Counted from the stretch's first letter, positions 1-6,163 are shown. The stretch: DNA of 6,165 bases from Bacilli bacterium (GCA_900751815.1 CAADST010000017.1:1-6165); one strand, 5' to 3'. The notes: generated from the letters alone by a model not told the origin. Numbers and translations: made by a program.

Positions 1-2109
1 ATTTATGGTTTTGGCTCTTATGGTATGGTTAGTGCTAGTAAAGATATTTTAAAAATAGTTCATGAATCACTTGATAAATATGTTCAAGGTTATTTTCAAT
101 ATGATTCTAAAAAAAGTGGGGGAGTAACAGTATCTAATTTAAGATATGGCGATACTCCAATTGATGAACCATATTATGTGACTCATCCAGAAATAACAGT
201 TGTTACCAAAGATGTTTACTTTAAAATGTTTGATATGATAAGTAATCTAAAAAATGGTGGAACATTACTTATTAATACAATTAAAAATAAAGATGAACTA
301 TTAAAATTATTACCAAATAAAGTAAAGAATGCAATAAATAGTAAAAATATTAAAGTTTATTTTATTAATGCTGAAGATATAGCTATGAATAATCATATTC
401 CTGGTAAGATTAGTAAAATTATGGAACTTTTAATATTAAAACTATTAAATGTTGAAAATGCTTTTGATTATATAAAAACTAGTGTGGAAAAAGCTTTTGC
501 ATCAAAAGGTGAAGATGTTGTAAATAATAATATTAATGCTATGATTGATGCCGAAAATAAATTAGAAAGTCTAGAAGTAAATGGAGATTTTACAACTGGC
601 ATTGAAATAGTTGATGATAATTTAATTGATTTAATTAACAGAAGACTTGGTGATACCCTTCCAGTGAGTAGCCTTGTTCCTTATGAAAATGGAAGATTTC
701 CTGGTGGTTTAACTAAAGAAGAAAAAAGAAATATTTCTAATATCATTCCTGTTTGGCATAAAGAAAATTGTATACAGTGTGGAATGTGTGCTTTATCTTG
801 TCCTCATGCGGTCATTCGTAGTATTGCAACTCTTGATGAAGCAAAAGGGATTCCATTTATGGGACAAGATGGCTTATATTATGAAATATTGATAAGTGAA
901 GAAGATTGTACAGGATGTGGAGTATGTGCGAATGTCTGTCCTGGTAAAATGGGTAATAAAGCTCTAGTAATGGAAGAAAAGGCCGAAAAAGAAAAGTTGA
1001 ATTTTGAAAATGTCTATCCATTTAAAAATCCATTAAATAAGTTTACAGTAAAAGGTTCGCAACTTGAAAAGCCATTATTTGAATTTAGTGGTGCTTGTGC
1101 TGGCTGCGGGGAGACTCCATACATTAAATTGTTGACCCAATTATTCGGAGAAAAATTAGTTATTGCCAATGCTACAGGTTGTTCAAGTATTTATGGTGGT
1201 TCAACTCCATCAACACCATATAGTATTCCATGGGCTAATTCCTTATTTGAAGATAATGCTGAATTTGCTTTAGGTATTTATACTTCTTACAAACAAAAAC
1301 GCGATCGAATTGCACGCATTATGGAAGAAGCAATAGATTCTGTAGAAAAGGAAGAACAGGAATTATTTAAAACTTGGTTAGAAAATAAAGAAGACTTTGA
1401 AAAAACTTTAGAAATCAAAGAAAAACTAAAAAATAAAACTATTCCAAAAGAATTAGTAGACTTACTAGATTATATTCCAGCTCGCAGTGTTTGGGCCATC
1501 GGTGGTGATGGTTGGGCTTATGATATAGGTTATGGTGGCTTAGATCATGTTCTTCATTCTAATGAAAATATTAAAGTTTTAGTACTTGATACCGAAGTAT
1601 ATTCTAATACTGGTGGTCAAGCAAGTAAAGCAACAAAACTTGGAGCTATCGCTGAATTTGCTAACATGGGTAAGAGAACTAACAAAAAAGATTTGTTTAA
1701 GATTGCGACATGTATCCCAAATTGTTATGTAGCAAGTATTGCTCTTGGTGCTAATATGCAACAAGCAATTAATGCCTTTAAGGAAGCCGAAGAACATCGA
1801 GGACCAGCAATAATTATTGCTTACTCTCCATGTATTGAACAAGGTATTAAAATGGGAATGGGTACAAGTATATTAGAGGAAAAATTAAGTGTTGAATGCG
1901 GATATAATATTTTAATGCGTTATGATAATGGTTTAAAAATTGATTCTGCAAAACCAAACTTTGATAAATATGAAGAATTTTTAGATAATGAAGTTAGATT
2001 TAATGCTCTAAAGTTAAAAAATCCAGAGCTAGCAAAAGAAATATTAGCAGAACAAAAAGAAAATGCTATAAAAAGATATGAAGATTATCAAAAAATGTTA
2101 AACCAATAG
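1..2109 (+). CDS. nifJ: Pyruvate:ferredoxin (flavodoxin) oxidoreductase, C-terminal part (5' end outside window)
   Basis: The reading frame is open from base 1, so this is the last 702 codons of a protein whose family is usually about 1,170-1,200 residues; the ATG at 25 is internal. The enzyme oxidatively decarboxylates pyruvate to acetyl-CoA and CO2 and passes electrons to ferredoxin or flavodoxin in the cytoplasm. Visible in order (fragment numbering): the end of the domain with GYFQYDSKKSGG (about 35-46), the EKR segment (GDTLPVSSLVP...FPGGLTKEEKR), two 4Fe-4S motifs CxxCxxCxxxCP (Cys 257-267, bases 769-804; Cys 303-313, bases 907-942), and the thiamine-diphosphate domain. The proximal-cluster cysteines appear as C366, C369, C394 and C611; the first three have the same 3 and 25 residue spacing known for Desulfovibrio africanus PFOR. 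The TPP motif runs from GDGWAYD (502-508) to NTGGQAS (536-542). One loop before WANSLFEDNAEF is short. Family assignment is very secure; the symbol could equally be por. Confidence 0.97.
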   Translation: MYGFGSYGMVSASKDILKIVHESLDKYVQGYFQYDSKKSGGVTVSNLRYGDTPIDEPYYVTHPEITVVTKDVYFKMFDMISNLKNGGTLLINTIKNKDELLKLLPNKVKNAINSKNIKVYFINAEDIAMNNHIPGKISKIMELLILKLLNVENAFDYIKTSVEKAFASKGEDVVNNNINAMIDAENKLESLEVNGDFTTGIEIVDDNLIDLINRRLGDTLPVSSLVPYENGRFPGGLTKEEKRNISNIIPVWHKENCIQCGMCALSCPHAVIRSIATLDEAKGIPFMGQDGLYYEILISEEDCTGCGVCANVCPGKMGNKALVMEEKAEKEKLNFENVYPFKNPLNKFTVKGSQLEKPLFEFSGACAGCGETPYIKLLTQLFGEKLVIANATGCSSIYGGSTPSTPYSIPWANSLFEDNAEFALGIYTSYKQKRDRIARIMEEAIDSVEKEEQELFKTWLENKEDFEKTLEIKEKLKNKTIPKELVDLLDYIPARSVWAIGGDGWAYDIGYGGLDHVLHSNENIKVLVLDTEVYSNTGGQASKATKLGAIAEFANMGKRTNKKDLFKIATCIPNCYVASIALGANMQQAINAFKEAEEHRGPAIIIAYSPCIEQGIKMGMGTSILEEKLSVECGYNILMRYDNGLKIDSAKPNFDKYEEFLDNEVRFNALKLKNPELAKEILAEQKENAIKRYEDYQKMLNQ

Positions 2110-2122
2110 GGAGTAAGAATTA

Positions 2123-3166
2123 ATGAAAAAGTGTTTGAAACTTATATGTTTAATTATAATGACACTGTTTTTAGTGGGATGGAAAGGAAACGAAAAATAC
2201 GAAATAACAATTGATAAAAATGAAACAGTATCTATTAATTATATTCTTGGATATGACAAAGATTATTATGATATTCTATTTGAAAATATGGGTTTAACCG
2301 AATATGATGATGAAATACTTTGGAATTTTATAGAAAGTGCAAATAATCATCTTGATATGGATCCTAGAGACAATGGCTTTGTTTTAGAAAGATATGATGA
2401 TGGAACCTATAAAGGCTTGAGTTATAATAAAACATATGATAACATCTTACCTTTGGTTGATAATAACGCTAGTATTTCTGGAGATATACTTACCACTGAA
2501 GATTTAAAGTTATTTACATACAAAAATAATACTTATAATCTTAATTTAAGACTTGTTAAATCAGATACTAGCGCTCCTATGACTGCTACTTTTGTTGTTA
2601 GTCTTCCTAATAAACCAGAAAGTCATAATGCCACAACAGTTTCCCAAGATGGTAGAACATTAACTTGGGACTTATATGAAACTAGTTCAATAGATTTAAG
2701 TTTTAAAATAAATCCTATCCCTTGGAATTCCATCTTAATTGGTGGAGGTATAGGTATTGCCCTTGTATTCTTGTTAATGGCATTAAGTTATATGAAAAAA
2801 AAAGGTAAAATTGATGTTAAACATATGCCTAAAAGTGTTGCTGGTACTAGTAATGCTGTTGATATACCAAATAATAATGTTGATAATTCAGAAGTTATCA
2901 ACAATCAAAATGATAATGCTAGTGTAGAAAGTTTAGAAACTTTAAATATCAATGAAAAAGTAGTGGATTCTCTAAATACCCCAGTTGGTAATACTGAAGA
3001 TGTTGAGAGTTTAGCAATGGTTGATACATTTAAAGAAACAAAGTCCCCGGTTGATAAAGATAATCCTACTCACCCACAATTTAGTTTTGATAATCCGAAT
3101 AATAATGCTGCAGCAGATTATACACAAGGTAATAAAACTGATAATGAAAATAACAACTCAAAATGA
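2123..3166 (+). CDS. Membrane-anchored LppM-like (DUF3153-type) surface protein with degenerate lipobox
   Basis: A 347-residue protein with no enzymatic motif. Residues 1-20 form a signal sequence (MKKCLKLICL..., hydrophobic to LVGW). An extracytoplasmic domain of about 180 residues starts with YEITIDKNETVSINY and ends with DGRTLTWDLYETSSIDLSFKI, a pattern resembling LppM/DUF3153 lipoproteins of Gram-positive bacteria (recognised by eye, moderate certainty). A single membrane helix follows (about 202-223, ILIGGGIGIALVFLLMALSY), then KKKGK and a roughly 120-residue Asn/Asp/Ser-rich tail predicted to be cytoplasmic and disordered. In such proteins the signal sequence normally ends LxGC; here the Cys is Trp20 (TGG, bases 2180-2182), so lipid attachment is not expected unless this is a mutation. 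The start has a GGGAG Shine-Dalgarno (2109-2113) nine bases upstream that overlaps the nifJ stop. With only 13 bases between the genes and no promoter there, co-transcription with nifJ is likely. Function unknown. Confidence 0.85.
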   Translation: MKKCLKLICLIIMTLFLVGWKGNEKYEITIDKNETVSINYILGYDKDYYDILFENMGLTEYDDEILWNFIESANNHLDMDPRDNGFVLERYDDGTYKGLSYNKTYDNILPLVDNNASISGDILTTEDLKLFTYKNNTYNLNLRLVKSDTSAPMTATFVVSLPNKPESHNATTVSQDGRTLTWDLYETSSIDLSFKINPIPWNSILIGGGIGIALVFLLMALSYMKKKGKIDVKHMPKSVAGTSNAVDIPNNNVDNSEVINNQNDNASVESLETLNINEKVVDSLNTPVGNTEDVESLAMVDTFKETKSPVDKDNPTHPQFSFDNPNNNAAADYTQGNKTDNENNNSK

Positions 3167-3178
3167 GTTGTTATTTTT
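3147..3178 (+). terminator. Intrinsic terminator overlapping the end of the LppM-like gene
   Basis: A perfect 14-bp inverted repeat, AAAATAACAACTCA (3147-3160) and TGAGTTGTTATTTT (3164-3177), encloses an AAA loop and ends in a T-run. The TGA stop codon (3164-3166) is the first triplet of the 3' arm, so the last codons double as the 5' arm of the stem. Because both flanks are A/T tracts, the element should also work for minus-strand transcripts, giving a second stop beyond the minus-strand small RNA. Confidence 0.85.
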
Positions 3179-3183
3179 AAAGC

Positions 3184-3215
3184 AAAAAAATACGAAGCAC
3201 TCATTCGAGTGCTTC
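3184..3215 (-). terminator. Intrinsic terminator of small RNA A
   Basis: On the minus strand GAAGCACTC (3215-3207), loop GAAT (3206-3203) and GAGTGCTTC (3202-3194) form a perfect 9-bp stem. It is followed by GTA and seven T (3190-3184). On the plus strand the hairpin is followed by AAAAG, not a T-run, so its orientation is minus. It sits six bases from the convergent terminator of the LppM-like gene. Confidence 0.8.
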
Positions 3216-3280
3216 AAAAGAATAAAAAGGGGTTGACTAGTGTGATACTAGCACCAATTCGCCTTTAAGTGAATTGGTGA
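3184..3280 (-). ncRNA. Predicted C-rich small RNA A, about 97 nt, divergent from recG
   Basis: On the minus strand this segment is a self-contained transcription unit: promoter at 3286-3314, predicted start near 3280, and intrinsic terminator at 3184-3215. Read 5' to 3' the RNA has a 9-bp hairpin (CACCAATTC at 3279-3271 with GAATTGGTG at 3260-3252, 10-nt loop), a 5-bp hairpin (CTAGT/ACTAG, 3251-3237), an unpaired TCAACCCC stretch (about 3236-3229) followed by a T-rich linker, and the terminator stem. No gene lies downstream on the minus strand, since the next gene is convergent, so it is unlikely to be a leader or riboswitch. The exposed CCCC stretch could pair with G-rich Shine-Dalgarno sites, as known for C-rich sRNAs such as RsaE/RoxS; that role is inference. 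No known RNA family was recognised. Confidence 0.6.
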
Positions 3281-3285
3281 TTACT

Positions 3286-3314
3286 ATCCTAACCGATTTT
3301 TGCAAGTTTGTCAA
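3286..3314 (-). promoter_or_regulatory. Sigma-A-type promoter of small RNA A
   Basis: On the minus strand a perfect -35 TTGACA (3314-3309) is separated by 17 bases from -10 TAGGAT (3291-3286). The predicted start is around 3280. The -35 overlaps the region where the -35 of recG would fall on the other strand, so the two promoters are divergent and closely packed. Confidence 0.65.
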
Positions 3315-3340
3315 CACTTTTTTGATAATTTTGTTATAAT
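3311..3340 (+). promoter_or_regulatory. Predicted recG promoter (extended -10)
   Basis: TGTTATAAT at 3332-3340 is a consensus extended -10 (TGnTATAAT). The best -35 candidate is TCAACA (3311-3316, 18-base spacer), a weak 4/6 match, which fits dependence on the extended -10. The transcript would start near 3347, leaving a leader of about 11 nt that holds only the ribosome-binding site AGGAG (3347-3351). Confidence 0.65.
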
Positions 3341-3357
3341 ATTTTTAGGAGCACATT

Positions 3358-5352
3358 ATGAATTTGAATTTAATTAAAAATATTGGACCTAAAACTGAAA
3401 ATTTACTTAATAAATTAAATATTTATACTGTAGAAGATTTACTAACATTTTACCCCTATAGATATAATATTATTAAGTTAAAAAATATTGATGAAGTTAC
3501 TGATGGCGAAGTGTGTTTTATCCCCGCCACTATTTTGAGTGCTTGTAAAGTTTTTTATATCAGGAGAAATTTTAATAGATTAGATTTTATTGTATCAAGT
3601 AATAATATAAACTTTAAAGTAACAATATTTAATAGAGCTTTTTTAAAAAATAATTTAACTATTAATAGAGAAGTAGTATTAATTGGTAAATATAATAAAT
3701 TAAAAAATACTTTTGTTGCGAGTGATATAAAATTTAGTGTTGAAGATAACAAAATAGAAGTTAAATATCACTTAACTGAAGGAATTAAAAATAACACTTT
3801 AGAGAAAATAATTGGGGAAGCTTTAAAACTTGATTATGATATACCTGATTATGTCCCAGAAATGTTTAATATCCATTATAAATTGTTATCTAAAAGAGAT
3901 GCTATAAGATTAATTCATCAACCTAATAGTGTAGAAGATATTAAACAAAGTGAATTAAAATTAATTTATGAAGAATTATTTTTATATATGTTTAAAATAA
4001 ATTATTTAAGCAATATAAATAAAGAGGCTTTGGGTACTCCCAAACATTTTAGAGAAGATGAGTTAAATGAATTTTTAAGTAACTTAAGTTTTAAATTAAC
4101 TACAGATCAAGAAACAACAATAAGTGATATTTTAAATGATTTAAAAAGTGATAAGAGAATGAATCGTTTAGTTTTAGGAGATGTTGGTAGTGGTAAAACA
4201 ATTGTAGCTATAACTGCTATTTATGCGTGTTTTTTAAGTGGATACCAAAGTGCTTTTATGGCACCGACAGAAATACTTGCTAAACAACACTATGAACAAG
4301 TGAAAAATTATTTTAGTGATTATGATATAAAAGTAGAATTGCTAACTGGTAGTTTAACTAAAAAGCAAAAAGAAAAAATATATGAAAGATTAGAACAGGG
4401 AGAAATTGATTTAATAATTGGAACTCATGCTTTATTAAATGTGGGAGCAGAAATTAAAAACTTAGGATTAGTTATAACTGATGAACAACATCGTTTTGGA
4501 GTAAATCAACGAAATACCTTACAAAATAAAGGCTCTAAAAAAAATGCGGATGTCCTGTATTTATCAGCAACTCCAATTCCTAGAACTTATGCTCTAACTA
4601 TTTATGGTGATCTAGATTTATCCCAAATTAAAACTAAACCAAATTTAAGAAAAGAAATTATAACTAAGGTAGTGCTTGAAAAAAATATTAGAGAAGTATT
4701 ACTTAAAATGTATGAAGAATTAAAATTAGGTCATCAAATATTTGTAGTATCTCCCTTAATTGAACAAAATGATGAAATTAATTTAAATAGTGTTTATGAA
4801 TTAAAAGAAAAACTTAGTAAAGCTTTTAATAGTGATGTAATAAAAATAGAAATACTTCATGGTAAGTTAAAACAAAAAGAAAAAGATGAACTGATGTTAA
4901 AATTTCAAAAGGGAGAAATAAGAATATTAATTTCAACTACAGTTATTGAAGTAGGTATTGATATTCCTAATGCATCAATGATGGTTATTTTTAATGCTGA
5001 AAGATTTGGCTTAGCAACTTTGCATCAACTTCGGGGTCGTGTTGGTAGAAGTGATATTCAAAGTTTTTGTTATTTAGTTACTAATGTCAGTGATAATGCT
5101 AGGCTAAAAGTAATGGAAGAAAGTAATGATGGTTTTTATATAAGTGAAAAAGACTTTGAACAACGAGGTCATGGTGACTTATTTGGAGTTAAACAAAGTG
5201 GGGAAGAAACACTTAAAATTGCTGATTTCAAAAGAGACTATAAAATTTTATTGCAAGCAAAAAAAGATTCGGAAATTTACCTGAAAAAGTCCCTATATAA
5301 GGGAAATTTGCTTTACGAAAAAGAATTAGAAAAAATAAATTTTTTAGATTAA
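3358..5352 (+). CDS. recG: ATP-dependent DNA helicase RecG
   Basis: Full-length RecG (664 residues; family usually about 680), the double-strand DNA translocase that regresses stalled replication forks and branch-migrates Holliday junctions. The N-terminus has a helix-hairpin-helix-like start (IKNIGPKTENLLNKLNIYTVEDLL, 6-29) and the PYRY signature, followed by the OB-fold wedge domain (about 45-130) that binds the branched DNA. Helicase motifs are all present: Walker A GDVGSGKT (274-281), APTEILA (about 302-308), DEQH (375-378), LSATPIPRT (402-410), STTVIEVGIDIPNA (about 530-543), and QLRGRVGR (557-564). The C-terminal RGHGDLFGVKQSG (603-615) is the TRG translocation motif, slightly divergent from the usual RGPGxxxGxxQSG. 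The start is fixed by AGGAG six bases upstream and by agreement with the family N-terminus. No terminator lies directly behind the stop, so transcripts may run to the terminator at 5481-5506. Assignment is secure. Confidence 0.98.
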   Translation: MNLNLIKNIGPKTENLLNKLNIYTVEDLLTFYPYRYNIIKLKNIDEVTDGEVCFIPATILSACKVFYIRRNFNRLDFIVSSNNINFKVTIFNRAFLKNNLTINREVVLIGKYNKLKNTFVASDIKFSVEDNKIEVKYHLTEGIKNNTLEKIIGEALKLDYDIPDYVPEMFNIHYKLLSKRDAIRLIHQPNSVEDIKQSELKLIYEELFLYMFKINYLSNINKEALGTPKHFREDELNEFLSNLSFKLTTDQETTISDILNDLKSDKRMNRLVLGDVGSGKTIVAITAIYACFLSGYQSAFMAPTEILAKQHYEQVKNYFSDYDIKVELLTGSLTKKQKEKIYERLEQGEIDLIIGTHALLNVGAEIKNLGLVITDEQHRFGVNQRNTLQNKGSKKNADVLYLSATPIPRTYALTIYGDLDLSQIKTKPNLRKEIITKVVLEKNIREVLLKMYEELKLGHQIFVVSPLIEQNDEINLNSVYELKEKLSKAFNSDVIKIEILHGKLKQKEKDELMLKFQKGEIRILISTTVIEVGIDIPNASMMVIFNAERFGLATLHQLRGRVGRSDIQSFCYLVTNVSDNARLKVMEESNDGFYISEKDFEQRGHGDLFGVKQSGEETLKIADFKRDYKILLQAKKDSEIYLKKSLYKGNLLYEKELEKINFLD

Positions 5353-5366
5353 TTTAAAAAATTGTA

Positions 5367-5395
5367 TTGACAAACTACAAAAAAAATATTAAGAT
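5367..5395 (+). promoter_or_regulatory. Sigma-A-type promoter of small RNA B
   Basis: Perfect -35 TTGACA (5367-5372), 17-base A-rich spacer and -10 TAAGAT (5390-5395), beginning 15 bases after the recG stop. The predicted start is about 5402, exactly where a hairpin begins. It shares TTGACAAACT and the spacing with the promoter of small RNA A. Confidence 0.65.
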
Positions 5396-5401
5396 TATAC
5401 T

Positions 5402-5506
5402 AGCATGATACTTCATCATGCTGATAACCTGATCTCTCTTACGAATCTCAATGTGAAGAGATCAACCAAAACCCCCTGATGACCGGCCGAATGGCCGGTC
5501 TTTTTT
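5402..5506 (+). ncRNA. Predicted C-rich small RNA B, about 105 nt, between recG and fic
   Basis: A transcription unit with its own promoter and terminator. In order: an 8-bp hairpin AGCATGAT/ATCATGCT (5402-5409 with 5415-5422, loop ACTTC); the linker GATAACC; a second 8-bp stem TGATCTCT/AGAGATCA (5430-5437 with 5457-5464) with a 19-nt loop; an unpaired stretch with ACC and ACCCCC (5465-5476); and a GC-rich terminator. Local G+C is clearly above the neighbours, and CTG, CTC, ACC and CCC triplets are unlike the coding regions, so RNA structure is the likelier constraint. It matches small RNA A in layout. An alternative is an attenuated leader for fic, whose start lies 76 bases past the terminator, but fic has its own -10 and RNA A has no downstream gene. 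No named family recognised. Confidence 0.6.
5481..5506 (+). terminator. Intrinsic terminator of small RNA B (and probably recG)
   Basis: GACCGGCC (5481-5488), loop GAAT (5489-5492) and GGCCGGTC (5493-5500) make a perfect GC-rich 8-bp stem followed directly by six T (5501-5506). It is the only intrinsic terminator seen between recG and fic, so recG read-through would also end here. Confidence 0.93.
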
Positions 5507-5548
5507 AAATAGCAAAAATTCTTTTTTATTTATTTAGATAATTATTTT

Positions 5549-5557
5549 TGATATAAT
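5549..5557 (+). promoter_or_regulatory. Predicted fic promoter (extended -10)
   Basis: TGATATAAT is a perfect extended -10. The region 17 bases upstream (5529-5534, TTTATT) is a poor -35. The start would be near 5564, giving a leader of about 18 nt. The ribosome-binding site is weak: GTGGTGG (5571-5577) rather than a clean AGGAGG, four bases before the ATG. Confidence 0.55.
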
Positions 5558-5581
5558 ATTTATATTGAAAGTGGTGGTTAT

Positions 5582-6163
5582 ATGGATATATCGATAATTA
5601 AAAAAGAATTAATAGAGCAAAAGAATACTAAATTTAAAGGAAACATATATCATTATTCTCAAGTGAATTTTGCTTATAACTCTAATAAGATTGAAGGAAG
5701 TAAATTAACAAGTGATGAAACTGAAGAAATATTTACAACTGATTCTTTTGTTCATAAAAGTGATAATGCTATAAAACTTGATGATTTAATAGAAATGAAG
5801 AATCATTTTAGATTATTTGATTATATGTTAGATGATATAATAGATAAACCACTTAAGATTATAATTGAAATGAATAGAATTTTAAAAAGAAATACAAGTG
5901 ATGAAGATAATCCAAGATACAATGTCGGAGGATTTAAAATTGCTCCAAATAAAATTGGTTTAATAAATGTCATAAATACTAGTGATCCAGAAGATGTTGA
6001 AAAGGATTTAGATAAACTATTAAAAGAATATAATAACTTAAAAAAAGTAACTTTAGAAGATATAATTGAATTTCATTATAATTTTGAATGTATCCATCCC
6101 TTTGCAGATGGCAATGGCAGAGTTGGCAGAATGATTATGTTTAAAGAATGTTTAAAAAAATAA
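5582..6163 (+). CDS. Fic family protein (AMP-transferase), self-inhibited class, apparently 3'-frameshifted
   Basis: A 193-residue Fic-domain protein. Fic enzymes mostly transfer AMP from ATP to hydroxyl side chains of target proteins. The catalytic motif HPFADGNGRVGR is intact (172-183, catalytic His172), and GGFKIAPNKIGLINVI (116-131) is the target-docking beta-hairpin region. Near the N-terminus SNKIEG (34-39) fits the (S/T)xxxE(G/N) inhibitory helix, with Glu38 expected to block productive ATP binding; this places it in the class with the inhibitory helix N-terminal to the Fic core. No separate antitoxin is therefore required. The protein stops only ten residues after the catalytic motif (MIMFKECLKK), where family members normally continue for several tens of residues. 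The stop follows an A7 run; with six A the frame would read KECLKNN, which is what relatives have as I recall them. It is therefore either a frameshifted gene, a sequence error, or a slippage site; the window ends two bases later. Confidence 0.88.
   Translation: MDISIIKKELIEQKNTKFKGNIYHYSQVNFAYNSNKIEGSKLTSDETEEIFTTDSFVHKSDNAIKLDDLIEMKNHFRLFDYMLDDIIDKPLKIIIEMNRILKRNTSDEDNPRYNVGGFKIAPNKIGLINVINTSDPEDVEKDLDKLLKEYNNLKKVTLEDIIEFHYNFECIHPFADGNGRVGRMIMFKECLKK
6154..6160 (+). other. A7 homopolymer, probable frameshift site in fic
   Basis: Seven consecutive A directly precede TAA. Removing one A changes LKK-stop into LKNN and leaves the frame open to the window end. This run is a plausible place for indel error, phase variation or transcriptional slippage. 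Confidence 0.6.

Noticed and set aside
1579..1842. An 87-codon minus-strand frame within nifJ
   Set aside because: It lies opposite the strongly conserved thiamine-binding region of PFOR, and the product shows no recognisable motif.
3021..3236. A 71-codon plus-strand frame overlapping the tail of the LppM-like gene
   Set aside because: It lies mostly inside the real gene in another frame, has no ribosome-binding site and crosses the terminator; its Ile/Lys-rich product is typical of shifted AT-rich coding sequence.
3164..3270. Read-through of TGA as Trp, as in many Mollicutes, extending the LppM-like protein by about 34 residues
   Set aside because: All tryptophans in the four genes are TGG and none contains an internal TGA. 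The TGA sits in the terminator stem, and the extension would run through the small RNA A gene.
3232..3315. Long-range stem GTTGAC (3232-3237) with GTCAAC (3310-3315), suggesting a multibranched plus-strand riboswitch ahead of recG
   Set aside because: The right arm is the minus-strand -35 box and lies outside the predicted small RNA. recG has its own -10 at 3335-3340, so this region should not be in its leader, and no plus-strand promoter precedes it.
3555..3752. A 65-codon minus-strand frame within recG
   Set aside because: It is antisense to the conserved RecG wedge domain, with no start signals and low-complexity Leu/Ile content.
5405..5479. A 24-codon open frame (ATG...TGA) inside small RNA B that could be a leader peptide
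   Set aside because: It starts about three bases from the predicted transcript start with no Shine-Dalgarno, spans both hairpins, and uses CTG, CTC, ACC and CCC codons unlike the neighbouring genes. A leaderless peptide cannot be fully excluded.
5507..5581. AT-rich stretch before fic as a possible regulatory or attachment site
   Set aside because: Apart from the extended -10 and the weak ribosome-binding site, only A/T tracts are seen, with no convincing repeat or operator.
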